64,000 nt of DNA from Penicillium oxalicum (taxonomy: Eukaryota > Ascomycota > Eurotiomycetes > Eurotiales > Aspergillaceae). Positions 49,219-61,353 of this stretch are shown piece after piece. Numbering within the stretch: the stretch's first letter is position 1; each line of letters starts with the position of its first letter. The position numbers and the translations under genes were made by a program. The DNA lies in NCBI RefSeq assembly GCF_001723175.1, contig NC_064652.1, forward strand, positions 1,364,001 to 1,428,000, given 5' to 3'. Below the pieces are notes generated by a model. The model did no database searches, was not told the DNA's origin, and worked only from the letters and a program-made list of their open reading frames with translations.

Positions 49219-51112
49219 ATGTCAGGTCTTGATGTAGAGGCTCTCCTCGAGTCTACAGCTGCTTCTGCTGAAATTGCCGCCAACAAGACAGAAGAACATG
49301 ATGATCGCTCCCGAGCAGATCCTTCCGAAACCCGCGATCGTGATCTGTCCCGAGAGCGACGCCGACGCCGTGACCGCAGCCGTGACCGCCGCCGGGATGT
49401 CGATGGCGATGAGGACATGAAGAGCCCACACAGCGAGCATGGCAGTGCTAACGGAAGCCATAGAAGCCGGAAGAGAAGCCGAAGTCGTGACAGCGAGCGA
49501 CGACGCTCGCGTCGCGATCGCGATGGCTATCGCTCAAGCGGTGACTTCTACCGTGGGCCCGGACGCGCCCGAACTCGCTCGCGCTCGCCTTACGATGACC
49601 GTCACTATCGCCCATCACGACGTGAACGGGAAGAAGAAAGACGTCCTCGGCGAGATCGCGATGGTGGTCGGCGCCGTAGCCCTAGTCGCCGCAGCCCGAG
49701 CAAGTCTCCTGAACTGAACGAAGATGAGAGAGATAAGAGAACCATCTTCGTCCAACAGTTGGCTGCTCGTCTGAGAACCAAGGAACTGATGGCATTCTTC
49801 GAGCAAGCCGGCCCTGTGAAAGAGGCTCAGATTGTCAAGGACCGAGTGAGCGGAAGATCTAAAGGGTAAGAAAAAGATCGCTGTTCGATCCGTACAATGG
49901 TCATTTGGTCGGAACTGACGGCTTTTTGACAGTGTCGGTTATGTCGAGTTCAAAAGCGAAGACTCCGTCCCGGCCGCCATTCAACTTACCGGCCAAAAAC
50001 TTCTAGGCATTCCTATCATTGCGCAGCTCACTGAGGCTGAAAAAAATCGTCAAGCCCGCAACCCCGAAGCGAGCTCAGGGCCGTCCCACTCGGCGCCATT
50101 CCACCGACTCTATGTGGGTAATGTCCACTTCAGCATCACCGAAAGTGATCTTCGGAATGTCTTTGAACCATTTGGCGAGCTCGAGTTTGTTCAGCTACAA
50201 AAGGACGAGACCGGTCGAAGCAAGGGCTATGCGTTTGTGCAGTACGTCTCCATGGCTGGTTGGATTGTCTCTTGTAGAAGAACATTGCTGATCAATCGCA
50301 GATTCCGAGACCCGAACCAAGCGCGAGAGGCTTTGGAGAAGATGAATGGCTTTGATCTTGCCGGTCGAGCCATTCGAGTAGGCCTTGGCAACGATAAGTT
50401 CACCCCCGATTCGAACGCGAATCGTCAACAGGGCGCGTCTGCAAACCAACCGAATTTCCAGGGCTCCTCATTTTCCGGCCATGGAGGCCGCGGTGTCCAG
50501 GCTGGTGGCTCGAGTAACTTTGACCGAGCCGGTGGTGGTCGAGATACTGATAAGGGGACCGGTGCAAGTGCCCTTGATGACACAGACGTTGCGGGTGTGA
50601 ACTTCAACAACTACAGTAGAGATGCATTGATGAGGAAGCTTGCACGAACAGATGAACCAGAGCCTTCCGCCGACGAATCGCAGAACATTCTTCGACCCAA
50701 GACCGAGATCAAGCCGCTGCCTGTCAATGTGAACATGGCCAGTCGGTGTGTCATGCTTCGAAACATGTTTGATCCCGCTGAGTACGTTGATCCGCCTCGA
50801 GCCTGATGATTGTTTCCATCGCGACTAATAGCTCATTTTGTCTTCTTGAACAGGGAAACCGGTGAATCATGGATCAAGGAACTTGAGGACGATGTCCGCC
50901 AAGAGTGCGAGGACAAATATGGCCACGTTGTCCACATCTCATTGGATCCAAACTCACAAGGCGATATATACCTCAAGTTTGATCGAGTTCAAGGTGGTGA
51001 GAATGCCATCAAGGGTCTAAATGGTCGCTTCTTTGGTGGCAGACGCATCACAGCTCAACCCGTGGTAGACGCTGTTTACAGCAGCCTCTTCAGTCGCACC
51101 AAGGCCATTTAA
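49219..51112 (+). CDS. rsd1: RNA-binding splicing factor, RBM39/Rsd1 type, 4 exons
   Basis: Exons 49219-49865, 49933-50241, 50302-50781 and 50854-51112 give 564 residues. Residues about 30-165 are Arg-, Ser- and Asp-rich (RS/RD domain), typical for spliceosome-associated proteins. RRM1 starts near residue 174 (RTIFVQQLA, with SKGVGYVEF as RNP1). RRM2 starts near 268 ([17 protein letters not shown]). A C-terminal RRM from about 460 has the acidic helix and the loop of a U2AF-homology motif (UHM), which binds tryptophan-containing ligand motifs rather than RNA. This order is that of animal RBM39 (CAPER-alpha) and fission yeast Rsd1, nuclear factors that link 3' splice-site recognition and transcription. 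Two of the introns interrupt an RNP1 element or directly follow it. Gly/Gln/Asn-rich linker residues 375-430 are disordered. Confidence 0.94.
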
Positions 51113-51904
51113 TCGCCGGGTTTCTGATTTCGCTCGAGTTCTTTGTGTTGTGCTGCATACCATCTCTAACATGCACTGTCTTCTCCCAGGCGGATTCCTC
51201 TTTGGCGTCTTTTGAGTTCATTCAGGCTCACCGGATGACTCTGCTCCTGGTAGGTGCCCATATTTTGCTCTGCGCGCCTTTGTTTTTTTTTCCATTTTGA
51301 AACCGTCGCGACGGCCATGCCATGCGAAATGATTTTTTTGATCGTCGGTTCCAGGAGCGTATCTACCTTTCGCTTCGCTAGACTCCAGATTTTAGTAGGC
51401 TTAGCAATGGTTTTCCTGTTCAACTGGATCTTGATTCTTCTCTTGTTTCATAAATACACAGTTTTGGGTTCGTATTGTCCTGGCGCGAGACCAATGTCGC
51501 GGTGACGAGAGTCTCTGATGCCGAGGTTCTTCTTCCCCCACAATTAAGATTGTGACGTGTGGCGGGGATTCCTCGCCAAGAACCTTGAGTATTTACAAGG
51601 ACTGTTTGGATTGTAGAACCCTTCTAGTACGATTTTCTCATCTGGACCCATCTCCTCGGGTCATCTCATGGAAGTGGCTTTTGGTCTCATCTATTTTGAT
51701 CAAGTACACGAAACTGATGTGCCGATGCCGTCATTTGAGCGGATAGGGTACGGGTATCTGCCGACGCTCGGGCCCAAAGCACCACCCGTTCCAAGTACGA
51801 CCCCACAGATTGACTGCGATCGCGCATTGCGTCCCTCTCTCTCTCTCTCTCCCACTTTCCTTCTCCCCAGGCCTCGCCCGTGTCAATTTGTCGATGGGTC
51901 ATTC
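51113..51904. other. Intergenic, promoter of the PP2C gene
   Basis: About 0.8 kb. The frame of the downstream gene is open back to an ATG at 51668, but those 79 residues do not look like a protein start and include a CT microsatellite (51833-51850), so they were left out. No other gene is seen. Confidence 0.5.
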
Positions 51905-53722
51905 ATGATTGTCTCTTCAGCGCGACGCGTAACAGGCTGGACCTGGACCCGGATTGGGAGTCGGGGTACGTCTTTCCAGAATTCTTTGTCCACATCCCCC
52001 AGTTGCATCATCGACTCTGCTCCAAAGACTCCGTATCCTCCATCTCTAACGCGGAAGCTTCCCCGCAAATTCCACGCAGGCATCCTCTGGCCTCACATCC
52101 TGCGAAAGTATTCATCCGAAGTCGCTACGCATGACAAGACCGGTCTCGTGAAACGGCGCCCCCAATTCCATGATTATTTCGTTACCCATCTCCCGTCGTC
52201 GTCACTACACCCGGACCCTCGAGGGCCAACTTCTCCCTTTCACAAGCTTCCACGGTCGTCGTCAATACCCCATGTCGGTGATAATGCAGGTTCTTCGCCG
52301 GCCTATCAGCCCTTGATCGATCGGGAAATGACAGTGGTGCGAATCCCGCTCCGTAGTGCCAAACATCACTTTGGCGCCGTCACTGCCCGCGGGACCCGCC
52401 CTGCCAACGAAGATACTTTTCAAGCCGGCGTGATCGATATCCCTGCTTTCGCGAAGAGACCGCCCGCATCTTTGACTATCAACCGACTCAAGAGATCAGG
52501 GTCATCAGCCGGTCCGCGCGAGTCGCGGGCCGCAGACACGGCCAACGGGGATCCACAGGTGTTTTACTTTGGGATCTTCGACGGGCACGGCGGATCCGAG
52601 TGCAGTACCTTCTTGCAGGACCATCTCCACGAGTATATTCAGAATTCGGCCGTGGAATTTGAAGTCAAGTCCAGCCTCTGTAGAGAGCAGCAACAGGTCG
52701 GTGGGGGGCCGGCCCCGACCGATTCACCCGCTTCCAGTGCTCTGCCGGTCCTGCAGGAAGCCAATCGAGAGCGGATTGGGGAGATGGAAAAGAGCCTGGT
52801 GCAGAACTGGCGTCGCTTGGTGGGCGGTTACTTTAAGCGCTTTAAGCCGTCTCACTTTGCGTATCATGACGCGGACATTCCTCCCGGAGACGCCGAAGTC
52901 AAGGGCCACGTCGCTATTGAAGAGGTCCTTGAATATGCTTTTCTCCGCGCGGATTTGGATTTCATGAAAGCACAGGCCGCCAAGCGTGATGATGATCTGG
53001 TGCTCGCCGAGAAGCCTCTGAATGAGGATGAAATCCTCTACAGCCCTAGTTTGACGCGAACCCCCAAAATCGGGGGCCGGTCCCGGTTCAAAGGTGGAAG
53101 TACTGGTAGCGTGGCTCTCATCTCGACTCCTACCTCGACACCTTTCTGGCACCCCACTGGATCGTCCAGCCTTGTGGTGGCTCACGTGGGCGACACCCGG
53201 GTCTTGCTTTGTTCCACGCGGGATGGATCCGCCATCCCTCTTACATCCAACCATCATCCGTCCTCTCCCATCGAAGCTGGTCGTCTTCGGCGCTATGCCG
53301 CTACATTCGTGACCGATTCCTTTGGAGAAGAGCGGATGAGCGGGCTCGCCAACACTCGCGCCTTTGGAGACGTGCAGTCGAAGCGCATCGGTGTATCCGC
53401 CGAACCGGAACTCTGCCGCGTGGAGATGGGCCCCGCGGAGTTTTCCTTCATGGCCCTAGTCTCTGACGGAATCAGTGGCACCTTACAGGATCAGGAGATT
53501 GTGGACATTGTCAAAGAAGCCCGCACTCCCGAGCAAGGCGCCCGCGACGTGGTCAGCTTCGCAACCGAAGTCACGAAAGAAGGCGACAACGCCACTTGTC
53601 TGGTTGTTCGGCTTGGTGGCTGGGAGCGGCGACTTGAAGGGGGCGTTGGCAGCTTAGGGACGAAGGAATCTCGCGACTGGCGGCGCGAGGACGCCACTGA
53701 TCCGCGCAGGTCACGGAGGTGA
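51905..53722 (+). CDS. PP2C-family Ser/Thr phosphatase, Ptc6-like, probable mitochondrial
   Basis: Single exon, 605 residues from ATG 51905. PP2C motifs appear in order: ARGTRPANEDTF (about 161-172), FGIFDGHGG (222-230), LVVAHVGDTRVLL, LANTRAFGD, FMALVSDGISG and GDNATCLVV. The Asp and Gly residues that hold the two metal ions are present, so an active Mg2+/Mn2+-dependent phosphatase is expected. The N-terminus (MIVSSARRVTGWTWTRIGSRG) is rich in Arg, Ser and hydrophobic residues without acidic ones until residue 37, as in a mitochondrial presequence. Yeast Ptc6 (Aup1) is a mitochondrial PP2C linked to mitophagy and pyruvate dehydrogenase regulation; assignment to Ptc6 rather than Ptc5 or Ptc7 is by overall look and is moderate. 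Large inserts occur between the first motifs (residues 173-218) and around 255-380. The alternative upstream start at 51668 would add 79 residues and hide the presequence. Confidence 0.85.
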   Translation: MIVSSARRVTGWTWTRIGSRGTSFQNSLSTSPSCIIDSAPKTPYPPSLTRKLPRKFHAGILWPHILRKYSSEVATHDKTGLVKRRPQFHDYFVTHLPSSSLHPDPRGPTSPFHKLPRSSSIPHVGDNAGSSPAYQPLIDREMTVVRIPLRSAKHHFGAVTARGTRPANEDTFQAGVIDIPAFAKRPPASLTINRLKRSGSSAGPRESRAADTANGDPQVFYFGIFDGHGGSECSTFLQDHLHEYIQNSAVEFEVKSSLCREQQQVGGGPAPTDSPASSALPVLQEANRERIGEMEKSLVQNWRRLVGGYFKRFKPSHFAYHDADIPPGDAEVKGHVAIEEVLEYAFLRADLDFMKAQAAKRDDDLVLAEKPLNEDEILYSPSLTRTPKIGGRSRFKGGSTGSVALISTPTSTPFWHPTGSSSLVVAHVGDTRVLLCSTRDGSAIPLTSNHHPSSPIEAGRLRRYAATFVTDSFGEERMSGLANTRAFGDVQSKRIGVSAEPELCRVEMGPAEFSFMALVSDGISGTLQDQEIVDIVKEARTPEQGARDVVSFATEVTKEGDNATCLVVRLGGWERRLEGGVGSLGTKESRDWRREDATDPRRSRR

Positions 53723-54958
53723 TGCTTTTTTGGCCTTTTCGTCTTCTTCGTGCGCATTGGTTGATCTTCTGTATATACCTTATTTTTCTATCAACTCACC
53801 CACAATATACCTTCTTGGTCGCACATAGAAACTCTCGCGCTCGGTGTGGTTTGTTCTCTGTTCACATTTGCTGGTGTTCCTTAGTCTATCCGTGGATCTG
53901 CTGTCGTGTACCTCATAGTCCTATCCATCTACACAATTTCTTTCATGAACCCGGTCACTCGCCATGTCAATCACTGAAAATCACCATGTTGGACCGGTCT
54001 GGGTCCTCTATCCGAGGACTCCTCTTTGACTCAAAACTATTTGGCGGCCCTTTCTTTGACACTCATTCTATCTTCTCGGCCACAGGTCACCGTTTCAGGA
54101 GACCAAGGATTGGTCCTCGAGAGGTCCTGTGCAAATACCCCATCTTGCACCCTGCCGCAAGCTTGCTATTTGCGCCATGACCGAATCTTCGGCATCGGGA
54201 GCGACCTGGTCCTGTAGGTATTGGAAGCTTACGACATGCCGTCAAGGGGCCCGACGGGATCAGATGCTTCAGTGGATGCTGCCGATGGCCGCGTGGGGAA
54301 AGCTTCCCACTTCCCACTTCCAAGCCTGCGGTTCCGGGCGACCCGTCGACGCAAAAAAAAAAAAAAACAAAATCTCCTTCTGAACACTTGCCCTCCTTTC
54401 TCTCCTCAACCTCAAACCTCCCTCTTGATTCTCATCATCTTCATCATCCAGTCTTTCTCGTCATCCCCTAAGCCGCATCCGCGCTCCAAGTGCGATCCTC
54501 CGCCACGGACCCTTTCGCATCCTTCATTCTTATCTCAGATTGCAGCCGCCCGAGTTCCGGCTCCCTTGCCATCCAGCTACAAACGCCTCGTCTGGACGAC
54601 AACTCAGGAAAGGTACGCGACGCGCCGTCTCATCACAGCTCCTTTTTTCTCCGCTTGAGTGATCGCCCGCGGGTTACATCTGTGCCATACCGAGCCCAGT
54701 CTTCTCCGAGAGCAAGCTGACGGTCTGAGCTGTTGACTAGGTTCCCGACTGTCTGCTTCCTTCAAGCCACATCGCAGGGCGTTGGGATCGCGAATCGCCC
54801 GTTTATCTCCTTATCATCCTTATCCGTCGCAAAACCCTCCTTTTGCGCCCATCCACTCCTGGGCCAACAATTTCCCCCCTCACGGATCTGTCTCTGTCTT
54901 CGTGGTACCCCACAATTCCCTCCAAACCTCTCGAGAAATCACCTCTCGATTGTTCACA
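53723..54958. other. Intergenic, promoter and leader of PIS1
   Basis: 1.2 kb. An A15 run at 54353-54367 (one base each side uncertain) is followed by a strongly pyrimidine-rich stretch, 54375-54470, about 0.5 kb before the PIS1 start. CT-rich stretches often mark transcription starts in filamentous fungi. No separate gene is supported. Confidence 0.5.
54375..54470 (+). promoter_or_regulatory. Pyrimidine-rich core promoter of the PI synthase gene
   Basis: Nearly continuous C/T sequence (with ATCATC-type interruptions) directly downstream of an A-rich block. In aspergilli such CT boxes commonly precede transcription starts of highly expressed genes. Assignment is by composition and position only. 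Confidence 0.4.
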
Positions 54959-56124
54959 ATGAGTGCCCGGACGCGCCGCCAAAAAGCTGCACTGAACGTC
55001 CCCACCGACGACAGTGAAGACCTCTCCACCCACAATGGCCACCTCGAGACTTCCTCGTCCCCTTCCAAGACCACTAAACGTGCGGCCTCGAAGAAGAGAT
55101 CGCGATCCGCCGCGAGAGAAGAAGAAGAAAACGATGAAAACATCTTCCTCTTCGCGCCGAACCTTATAGGTACGTCACCCGTGGTCTTCCTGTCTCGTGG
55201 ATTGCCGCCTTTAATGAATACGTTCACCTTTGAGAATCGCTGGAGGACTGTGAGCATTGCCAACTAAAATTGGGTGCCCCTAGGATATTTCCGTGTCGTC
55301 CTCGCCTTTGCATCCCTCTACTATATGCCTCTTCACCCTCGAACCTGTTCTCTTCTGTACAGTGTTTCATGTTTGTTGGACGCACTGGACGGATATGCGG
55401 CGCGTTATTTCAATCAATCCACCACCTTCGGGGCAGTGCTGGACATGGTAACGGATCGGTGCACCACTTCTTGCTTGCTGGTCTTTCTGAGCTCCGCCTG
55501 GCCGCGATGGGCCATTGTCTTCCAGGGTCTGATCTGCCTGGACTTGGCCAGTCATTACATGCACATGTACGCAACCCTGAGCATGGGGGGCTCTGGTCAG
55601 AGCCACAAGAAAGTCGACTCCAGCCGGAGCTGGATCCTGTATCAGTACTACCACAGTCGGGTACGTAAGCTTTTGCGGGCTCCTTTCCCTACCCTTGAGA
55701 TATCCTTTTTTTTGCCCTTTTTTTGTTTTTCCAACAGACTGACCTTTTCCTCCAGGTCGTCTTGTTCATCTGCTGTGCCCTGAACGAATTGTGCTTCATT
55801 GGCCTCTACTTGCTCTCCTTCTCATCCCCAATTTTGTCGCCCTCGCTGCTCCAGCCGGTCGGTGATGTTCAGGCGTCATCCGCGCAACCCGGAAACCCTG
55901 CTCACCCTGTCCCCACAAGTCTTTTCGCGAGCCCCTGGAGTGCCGGTGCTCTTGAAATGGCTCGCGCCAACAAGATCGATAGCTTCTGGCCTTGGGTTAT
56001 CACCGGCATTTCCGCTCCCGTCATGCTGTTTAAGCAATTTGTCAACATTGTCCAAATGGTCAATGCCAGCAAATGGCTGGCCGAAGGTGATCGCCTCAAT
56101 CGGCGTGCCAGCCGCAACAAATAA
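54959..56124 (+). CDS. PIS1: Phosphatidylinositol synthase (CDP-diacylglycerol-inositol 3-phosphatidyltransferase)
   Basis: Exons 54959-55169, 55284-55660 and 55756-56124 give 318 residues. The CDP-alcohol phosphotransferase motif is perfect: D103-x2-D106-G107-x2-A110-R111-x8-G120-x3-D124-x3-D128. Several hydrophobic helices surround it. The enzyme makes phosphatidylinositol from CDP-diacylglycerol and myo-inositol in the ER and is essential in yeast. The first 70 residues are hydrophilic and basic/acidic (KKRSRSAAREEEEN), longer than in yeast, and probably cytosolic. The third exon could start instead at 55738, which adds TDLFLQ in frame; 55756 was chosen because a CTGAC branch-like site and pyrimidine tract precede it. 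The SAC phosphatase gene at 21-24 kb acts on downstream products of this lipid. Confidence 0.95.
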
Positions 56125-58241
56125 AGCCTCCGGTGAGCGTATTTCGACGAGAGGGGATCTTTTTTTTCCCCATTCGGTCTTGCTGGCAGCATAGACTTTC
56201 TTTTTGTTGTTTTTGCCCGACTTTATTCCGGGCCCTGCATCTGTTGGCGCGGGGGTTTGTGTGTGGTTAGGGGTGTCTTTTTTTTAATCTTTTGGTTAGT
56301 TTCTCTTCAACTCATGCTTGGGACGGTGTCTCTAGATGCCAGAGTTGGATGTCCGTTCATGATGAGAGTCTGCGTGACTCGACAACCGGAGTCTTCCTTC
56401 GTGACGAGTACGCACATCCAAGGGCGAAGAACTCTCTCACGGCGGGTGGCCTGAACATACAAAGCCTACGTGTACAACGCTGTTTCATCCTTTTTCTTCT
56501 TTCCTTTTTTCTTCTTGACCTCCTCGTTGCATTCTGTCAACTCCACTTGCTTTTGTTCTCTTGTGCCCCCCATAGAGCTCGCCTGGCTGTCGAGGAGGTT
56601 TCTTGGATCCTTTATTGTTAATGCCTGTCTCATATATTCTTTAATGCATATTCTTACGCGTATTTTTGTGTGAGTCGATGTCTCCTGTTCCGCAGCTTTT
56701 TGCGATGTTGTCATATTGCTCAGCGAGAGGCCGATGATCGTCGAATGTGGTCTCATTCCACGAAGCTGCAGCGCCCACCACGCGCTGTGCCTCGAGATTT
56801 AGCCAAGCTGGGATTTTGATTAATGTGTTCAAATTAGCAAATCTAGAACAATTCATCATCTGTGAAGATCTTCTCACGCAGTGATATCCAAGTCCCAGTA
56901 TATCAAAGATATAGAACAGAGCGGACAGGTAGGACATAGATTCCTCTCATGTACGCAATAAAGTTCTAGGGGGTTGATCTCTAATGGATCATACCTCAGG
57001 TACCGATGTGTGAAGCCCAGAGACCTACTGATATCCATCTTCGGTCGATACATCCAGTGTGCTGAGTAGACCCGATTGCTGCCTCTGTAGGGCAGGTCTC
57101 CTCCTGTCCCGCCAGCGAAGCTATACCTACTTTCCGACTCCGCAATCACCATTGATACAACGGCAATATCGAACCGTAATTGCGTACCTTTGTAGTCCAG
57201 TGAAGTGGGGATTTTACTTCAATTTCAGAAACTGAGGACCCTACAGGCAGATGATTTCGCTAGTGGATAGATCAGTTCTAGTCCCTGACACGGGTCGATA
57301 TGTCTGTGGACATAGGGGTGTGAGGGATGATAGGTACTATATTCGTGCGCAGTCTTCATGAGATTCAGGGGGGATTGGCGTGAACTCCCACCTATAGGCT
57401 TCCAATTGATGGCTCAGGCTACCTCACATGATACAAGCATTGTAGTTGATGTACAATGAAAATTCAAAGAAAGAGGGACTGTGTCAATTAGAAATGCAGG
57501 TTCATGAGAAATTCAGCCGATGGGCGTGACCAACCTTGCCTATATTAAAATCGACGATGCGAGCGGGTTGAGCTGCAAGGGTATACCTGTGGTCAGATCG
57601 GGTAGACTGCTGATAGGTAGTACCTATACAGCTCTCTCTGACCTCGTATAGACATGAGGAGATTATGCAGGCTCCATCTACAAATCTTGGAAGTCGACGG
57701 TAACCAGCTGACTATGCAGAAGTGTCAATCACTCAGCTTCGAGGGTCACGGCATAAACTCAGAACAGGTCCGTGGAACAATTGCTTCCATCACTATATAG
57801 AGGGGTGTTCCCTGTTAGACCAGGAAGAGGGACTCTTCTAATCTGAACGCTTTGATGCAGTACTCGTTGATGAGATGAGCACATGGAGGTGGATCGGGCA
57901 CCTCGATCTGCTTGCAGATCTCGTGGGGAGGTTTAGCTCTAGATCTGTGGTACATTTTCGTATTCCAGTGATGAGGATTTACTTTTTGCACAAAAGAATA
58001 GGGGGGTTGAAGGGGTGTCCAGAGTATAGGTCGATGATCTTATCAGGCTTGAGAGAGGGGAACGGTTTTTGTGGCAATCTTCTTGAAGTCAACCTCATAT
58101 GAATGGCAGAGTATTGCTGCTACGAGAATGAAAGTGAGTCGAAAGCACATGACTGCCTCCATCCAAGAGTTCAACAAGAAGAGGGAAAATGTCCTCCCCA
58201 TCAAGTCCTTGTCCGCGGTCTGCGTGAATTCCCTCCTCCTT

Positions 58242-58256
58242 CCCCCCCCCCCCCCC
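58242..58256 (+). repeat. C15 homopolymer
   Basis: Fifteen consecutive C residues in gene-free DNA. Confidence 0.95.
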
Positions 58257-59560
58257 TGCAGACCAGATGAAAATCTGTGTTTTCCAATCGAAGAGGCGGG
58301 GCCCAAGAGCCACAACTCATCCCCATCCTTGATCCTGAATCTGTCACCTCGTCTCACGTTCCCATGCAGCGAAGAACTGGGAGGTCATCAGGTGATGCGA
58401 TGATGCCCGCAGAGAATAGGCTGTACACCCATTCACAATTCGAATTCGAATATCTGCACCTTCCTCCCATCACCCCTGCAGTCAGACCACTCAGTTGCGA
58501 TTGGGCAAATTATTGGTATCACCAGGAATGGATCAGGGAGAGAGAGAGGGGGGGGGGGAAAGGGGGGGTGCAGAAAGTCACCACTGGACAGGGCTTGACA
58601 CCGTCCAGTCCAACGGTCTTGAGACGGGTCGCCAATTCATCCAGTATGTAGAAACCCAGCCCAGACTATCGGGGAGGAAGAGCAAAAGCCAGAGGGAAGA
58701 CCGCTCGAGCTCTTATCGTCGATTCTCTTGGTCCACCCAGGCCTCTCACGTGTCGGTCCATGAGATGTTTGCTCGAACGAGGTCATGGACCAGTCACACA
58801 GCGCCACAGGTGTGCCATCCTTCGCGCGATTGTCGGCGAGCCGCACGGACGAGAAGATTCATGCTTCCATGGGAAATGAGCGTTTTGCCTGCTTGCTCTC
58901 TGGCGCGAGCGGTCTGGATCGCAGTGGGTCTGAGCTTACAGACGTACGATCTTGAGCTGAGAGTGAACTAAATCACGTTCGAGTTACGCGGGGCCTTTTG
59001 TCTATGAGGTATCAGCCGGGGCAGCAGTTTCTTCATCGTCAAGGTACTGATTGAGTGTGCTTCAAAATGTCTGTCAAGCTGCTCAAAGGCTGGATCCACT
59101 GGCGGCTCGGACCGTACACATCATGAAGATCGCAGAGGATGGCGAGGACCGGGAACAGCGAACAATGGACAGTCTGTTGCACACAACGAATGGAAATACC
59201 ACCACCGCGTCCCCCATGGCCACGTCCATATCATCTCATGCCCTGAACGTCTCAGTGTCACGAGTGCCCGTGTCTCTGGCAAAATTCTTCCGGGAAAAAT
59301 GGCTGAAATCGTACGAGACCGGATCGCTGCTCTACCAATAGCCCTTGGCGAGCGTCGGTTTGCGACTGGATCTCAGACATCCTATCACGTTCCAAAAAAG
59401 AGCCACAAAGCGCTTAGGCCCATGCTGACAACCAAAGCAGTATAACCTGTCTTTCTTTTGCCTATTGGAATGATCGCCCAAGCTGCCTGTACCTCCCACG
59501 TCCATCGCATGTTGCAAGATCCACGAACAGCTGCTCTCCCAGGTCAATGCCCCGACAGGG

Positions 59561-59574
59561 CCCCCCCCCCCCCC
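59561..59574 (+). repeat. C14 homopolymer
   Basis: Fourteen consecutive C residues, about 560 bp upstream of the third zinc-cluster gene. Confidence 0.95.
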
Positions 59575-60134
59575 TCAAAGTCACTCTCCAGCTACTTTGC
59601 GTATTGGCGGCTCTGTAGACACAGGTCAATCAATGGTATCAATATCATCGCTTATGCAAAAGGATGTACCAAGCGATGACGACGGAAGACCAGATACGCT
59701 AGGTTTGGATTGTCCAAGGCCGAGCTCCTCAGAATGACCCCGTCAGAATCTAGTCAAATCGGCTTCTTTCCCAAGCAGGCACCTGCACAAGTGATCATCG
59801 ATTACTGACTCCAAGTCAACAGCACGCTGCATTAGTTTGAGGCGACTCTTGCACTGCAGCAGCCGTGTCGTGTACCAGTCATCTCTCCATGTACTTGAAG
59901 TCGGCTGTTGGCCGGTGTCCTGCGCTTCAAATTCTATCTCACCTGCCCCGCTTCCTTCAACCTCACGCTGGGATAGCTTCACGCTGTGATCTTTTCCACT
60001 TATCATTGATTCCTTGCTCTCAAACTTGGTGTGGCACACGACTGTCGCTGCCCTAGCTTTTCCTCTCAGCACTCGCCAAGGACCCTCCGCATTGCATCGC
60101 CGCAATTTTCATTCCATATCCCCCAACACTCAAA

Positions 60135-61353
60135 ATGACATGGCAGCCCAAGCTTCGTCCCAAAGGATTTCCTCACAGCCTTGATGACTTTGCTATAGCT
60201 TCATTGACAGAACTGGAGCATCGCTCACGGATGGGCGACGACAAACGAGATCAGCGTGTGTTTCGCGTCAAACGAAAGCACGTACTTAAAGCTTGTGATC
60301 GGTGCCGAGTCAAGAAGACCAAGGTAAAATACTCTTACCTCGTGGCGTCAGGCAACTGTGATTCATGTAAAAAATGCTTTTGTTCTGATTGATTAGTGTG
60401 ATGGAAAGCAGCCCTGCAACCGGTGCTCGGTGTACAATCACCCGTGTCTTTTTCGTGAGAGGAAAGCTACTCAAACGAAAGTATACTCAAGAGGGTAAGT
60501 CAACATGTCTGCGACAAGCATTGCCTCAACAAAAAGCTGTTAGACAAGCTACTGACAATCTGTTGGCAGGTTTGTGGAAATGTTGGAATCCCATCATGCA
60601 CTTGTCGTGAAAGCACTACAAAAGCTCTACAAATTCTGCATCAACAAGGAAGGATTCCCCGGTGAACCTCTGGCGGAGGCTCCAGATGGTCATCCTCTTA
60701 CGCACACAATTCTCGATCGCCTAGGTCTTATCAAACAAGCGGAGGAGAAAGCCGATGAGGCCGATGAGGACTCGGAAGATTTGCGATACTTGCGAATTCT
60801 TTCATCTACTGAGTGTAGTGCTACGGCAGAGCCTTCACCGGAACCCACAACGCCCCAAGAGCCGTCGCCAACGACATCTTCGCGCGCCTCGGTCTGCCAG
60901 ACCGTTCTGGCCCCAATGGCTAGCCGTGGTAGATCCACTTGGCAATGGGATATGCAATCCGTGCCACAGACGAGTTTCTCATACCCGGGCAGCGGATTTC
61001 AAGACTTCTATCCTTCCTCGCGACCCTCGGTAGGCTCGGCCGATTTGAATCCCGGCGATATCTCGCCTAACTTGGATCTTTCGTCCATCTCGATGATATC
61101 GCAGGAGTCACAGAGGCAAGATCTGAGATCTTTGGCCTATTTTCTGGATCCGCTCTGCAATATCGAGAGCACTTCCTCGACAACAGGAATAAAACATGCA
61201 GGTCGACTCAATCACGGACTCGAAATGTCTGAGACGAGCGCACAGCCCACGGGTGATCTTTCAGGCGACTTACTGAGTGACTTTACCTTCTCGACGCATG
61301 AGCACGCACTGTATCAAGGCTTCAATTCTGGGTGGACATTTTCTTCGGTATGA
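60135..61353 (+). CDS. Zn(II)2Cys6 transcription factor, Fcr1-like, 3 exons
   Basis: Exons 60135-60323, 60397-60494 and 60570-61353 give 356 residues. The zinc cluster C54-x2-C57-x6-C64-x5-C70-x2-C73-x6-C80 is rebuilt across intron 1, whose 3' end falls exactly before the third Cys. A conserved block follows, FREKATQTKVYSR-like and then FVEMLESHHALVVKALQKLYKFC, rebuilt across intron 2. The short length, the lack of a fungal_trans domain and this conserved post-cluster block resemble the fluconazole-resistance-protein (Fcr1) group of regulators. This assignment is from memory of the family and is moderate. The Ser/Pro/Thr-rich C-terminal half is probably disordered. The start could also be ATG 60231 (MGDDKRDQ), which removes 32 residues. 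No neighbour suggests a target pathway. Confidence 0.85.

Larger units (their letters stand above)
56125..60134. other. Intergenic, 4.0 kb
   Basis: No family-like frame on either strand. Contains C15 at 58242-58256, C14 at 59561-59574, a G-rich purine run at 58539-58568 and a small palindrome ATTCGAATTCGAAT at 58438-58451. The right part contains the promoter of the next zinc-cluster gene. Confidence 0.5.

Noticed and set aside
51668..51904. N-terminal extension of the PP2C frame from an upstream ATG
   Set aside because: The 79 added residues include a CT microsatellite translation and would bury a good mitochondrial-type presequence starting at 51905.
58495..58971. 158-codon plus-strand frame
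   Set aside because: Begins in a purine-rich low-complexity run and has no domain-like pattern.
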